Shown piece after piece: positions 62,203-64,000 of a DNA stretch of 64,000 nt. Every line of letters begins with the position of its first letter. The stretch's first letter is position 1. This DNA is from Glossina fuscipes (Eukaryota; Arthropoda; Insecta; Diptera; Glossinidae). The stretch covers positions 20,217,939 through 20,281,938 of the forward strand of contig NW_023998415.1 in assembly GCF_014805625.2 (NCBI RefSeq), in the 5' to 3' direction. The position numbers and the translations under genes were made by a program. Under the pieces are notes generated by a model. The model was given only the letters and a program-made list of their open reading frames with translations. It was not told the origin of the DNA and did no database searches.

Positions 62203-62250
<48 letters not shown>

Positions 62251-62320
62251 ACATACACGCATATGGGCGCACTTTTATCCCCATCCTTCTTCACATGCTA
62301 GCTTACACGCATAGACACAG

Positions 62321-62370
<50 letters not shown>

Positions 62371-62412
62371 TCCCTATACACTATATATATATATACACAC
62401 ATACACACACAC
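62203..62412. repeat. Two (CA)n arrays and a short (TA)n
   Basis: (CA)n at about 62203-62246 and 62321-62368, with ACAT-type variants between and after them, then (TA)n at about 62384-62394. Confidence 0.95.
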
Positions 62413-64000
62413 TGTACTATCATATTTATATTGGCTTAGAGATTGAATTTTTCCGGTACTCATGCTGCACAAACAGTTTACACAACTGGTTATGAATGAC
62501 TGTTTGTGTTTTATTTTGTTTACATTAACATTAGTGGGATTTTAACTGAAAACAACAAACGCATACACGTAAAGGCGCAAGCATCCATAAACACAGCACA
62601 TCAATGTTACATATCTGGTATCTTGTGTAAGTTTACCGTGCAAGAATTTATAGGCTCTTCATCAACCACTCATTCATTGATAATGTTATGCGATCTCGTG
62701 CATGCACAAGTATACATCACATGCTTGATTATAAACATATTAAATCAAGTTTTTCAATAAAAAAACCAAAATATAAAAAAAAAAAACAAAGATATTAACA
62801 AAAAAATTCGAATTTACGATTATGTCTTGTTTTTTTTTTTTTTTTTTTTTTGTATAGTAATGTAGATCTCTGTGCAGTACATACATAGAAGCGTTTGTAA
62901 ATAAAAGTGGAAATATTAAACCCATTTAAATATTTTTATAAATTCGTTTTATATTAGTTGACCTTGACTTAGTAGAGATCAATCACATTTAACGAGATTT
63001 TCGTACAATACCACGAGTTTGCTGCGTTTTGGAACTTTACACCGTTACAAAGAATACCACATGCACACCATATCCGGTCATCGGTAACTTCGCGCTACAC
63101 TCATTATCACAAGAATAGAGAGAGAAATAATCAAATTTCACCTTTTCTAAGAAAGTGTTCATATGTGTTCTTTTTTTTGTTGTTTTCTGCCTCCTTTTTT
63201 GAATATAATCAATCACTTAGGGGATGCCGCCTATTTGTGTAACATGGCGACACGAGAAAAGGAAGTAAGGAAAGAGAAAGGGATAGAAGGGTGGTGACCA
63301 CAGACTTGCGGGTGTATGCCCAATCGATAAGTGTTATGCTACGACTAACGTAAAGTCTAATGCACTTGAGTTTTGACTCCGCAAACAAGGACGTTGTTCT
63401 GTTCATATCCTTGTTGATACAGGCCGTTCACTGTTTGTAGCGAAAATTGAAAGGATTTAGAAAATGTTTCGTGAATATCCTAAAACAATTAATTAATTAG
63501 TTTTTGAGATTACATACGATCTCAATATTGAAGCCTTGTCGTATCGTCGTATGCCGGTCGCAGTCAATTAAACTTTTGATTGAATTCAATGGACATTTGT
63601 ATTGATTATCTAATTCGGCTAAGAGAAATATATTTTCGATAAAAATCTTAAAAGCGTTAATGCTGACAACTATTTTCACTTACGATATTCCCCTATTTCT
63701 ATATATATATATATATTTCTGTATATATAGAAAAAGCAATTTATTTCACCGATCAGGATAAGTACTATTGTTAAAATGCCAAACGAATTTGTATAAGACA
63801 GTCTGGCAGCGTGTATGATCGATGAACAAGGGGAAAAAACAGCTATCAAGATTACCAGTGCCAGTGTTTCACAACATTTAATTTATCCATAGTTTTTATA
63901 TATATTTTATTTTTATTTTTGTTAACTTAACTCTCTACGCATTTGATGTTCATACACCATATTTTTGAAATGTTAGTTATTAGCTTCTAAATCAAATAAT
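62413..64000. other. Non-coding stretch
   Basis: A T-run at 62830-62851 and a (TA)n tract at 63702-63715. The 62506-62760 frame (84 codons) lacks repeats but has no recognised domain or splice context. Nothing is called. Confidence 0.5.

Noticed and set aside
1..64000. CRISPR arrays, rRNA genes, intact tRNA genes, LTR retroelement or endogenous viral genes
   Set aside because: No regularly spaced direct repeats, no rRNA or tRNA consensus apart from the degenerate 53.23-kb relic, and no reverse transcriptase, protease, integrase or LTR pair was recognised.

Overview
This is AT-rich, nuclear, animal-type sequence with no complete gene I can recognise. Dense (TA)n, (CA)n, (CT)n, (GATA)n and (AAT)n microsatellites, long A/T homopolymers, decayed mariner elements, and interspersed repeats rich in GTCTGTC/GTCCGTC all fit a higher dipteran. 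A tephritid-like fly is my guess; the species is inference. There are no rRNA genes, intact tRNA genes, CRISPR arrays or bacterial-type operons. Nearly all open frames over 60 codons are by-products of low-complexity DNA. The window reads as a gene desert or the inside of a very large intron.

The firmest content is mobile DNA. Two broken mariner (Tc1/mariner) copies are recognisable at protein level: one on the minus strand at about 13.39-13.99 kb and one on the plus strand at about 28.54-29.48 kb. Both keep the N-terminal helix-turn-helix part and the C-terminal part but have lost the middle of the transposase. In the second, a (TA)n tract sits where the middle should be. A 269-bp element with inverted ends at 50.07-50.34 kb starts CAGG, ends CCTG and is flanked by TA, like pogo/Tigger-type MITEs. 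Two more ends of the same family face each other at 55.72 and 56.89 kb. About ten copies, in both orientations, of an unclassified T-rich interspersed repeat occur (about 3.9, 12.6, 22.1, 24.8, 41.3, 43.1, 45.0, 50.8, 56.1 and 56.4 kb). A tRNA-Glu-like head lies at 53.23-53.30 kb.

Several tracts look like exons or decayed genes but match no family I know. They are 0.92-1.82 kb (minus), 20.55-20.79 kb, 34.56-34.86 kb, 43.43-43.63 kb, 47.43-47.98 kb and 52.31-53.09 kb (plus), with weaker candidates at 4.79, 30.72 and 39.89 kb (plus) and 58.6-59.1 kb (minus). The best is 47.43-47.98 kb, where a 73-nt fly-sized intron would keep frame, but one in-frame TAG and one frameshift interrupt it. Short open frames are expected by chance in 64 kb, so these calls carry low confidence and need conservation or RNA evidence.

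Other structure includes a pair of perfect 16-bp palindromes 54 bp apart at 37.7 kb. The only assembly gap (10694-10703) is flanked by identical 47-bp sequences, which suggests unmerged contig ends. I saw no evidence for a new multi-gene system.
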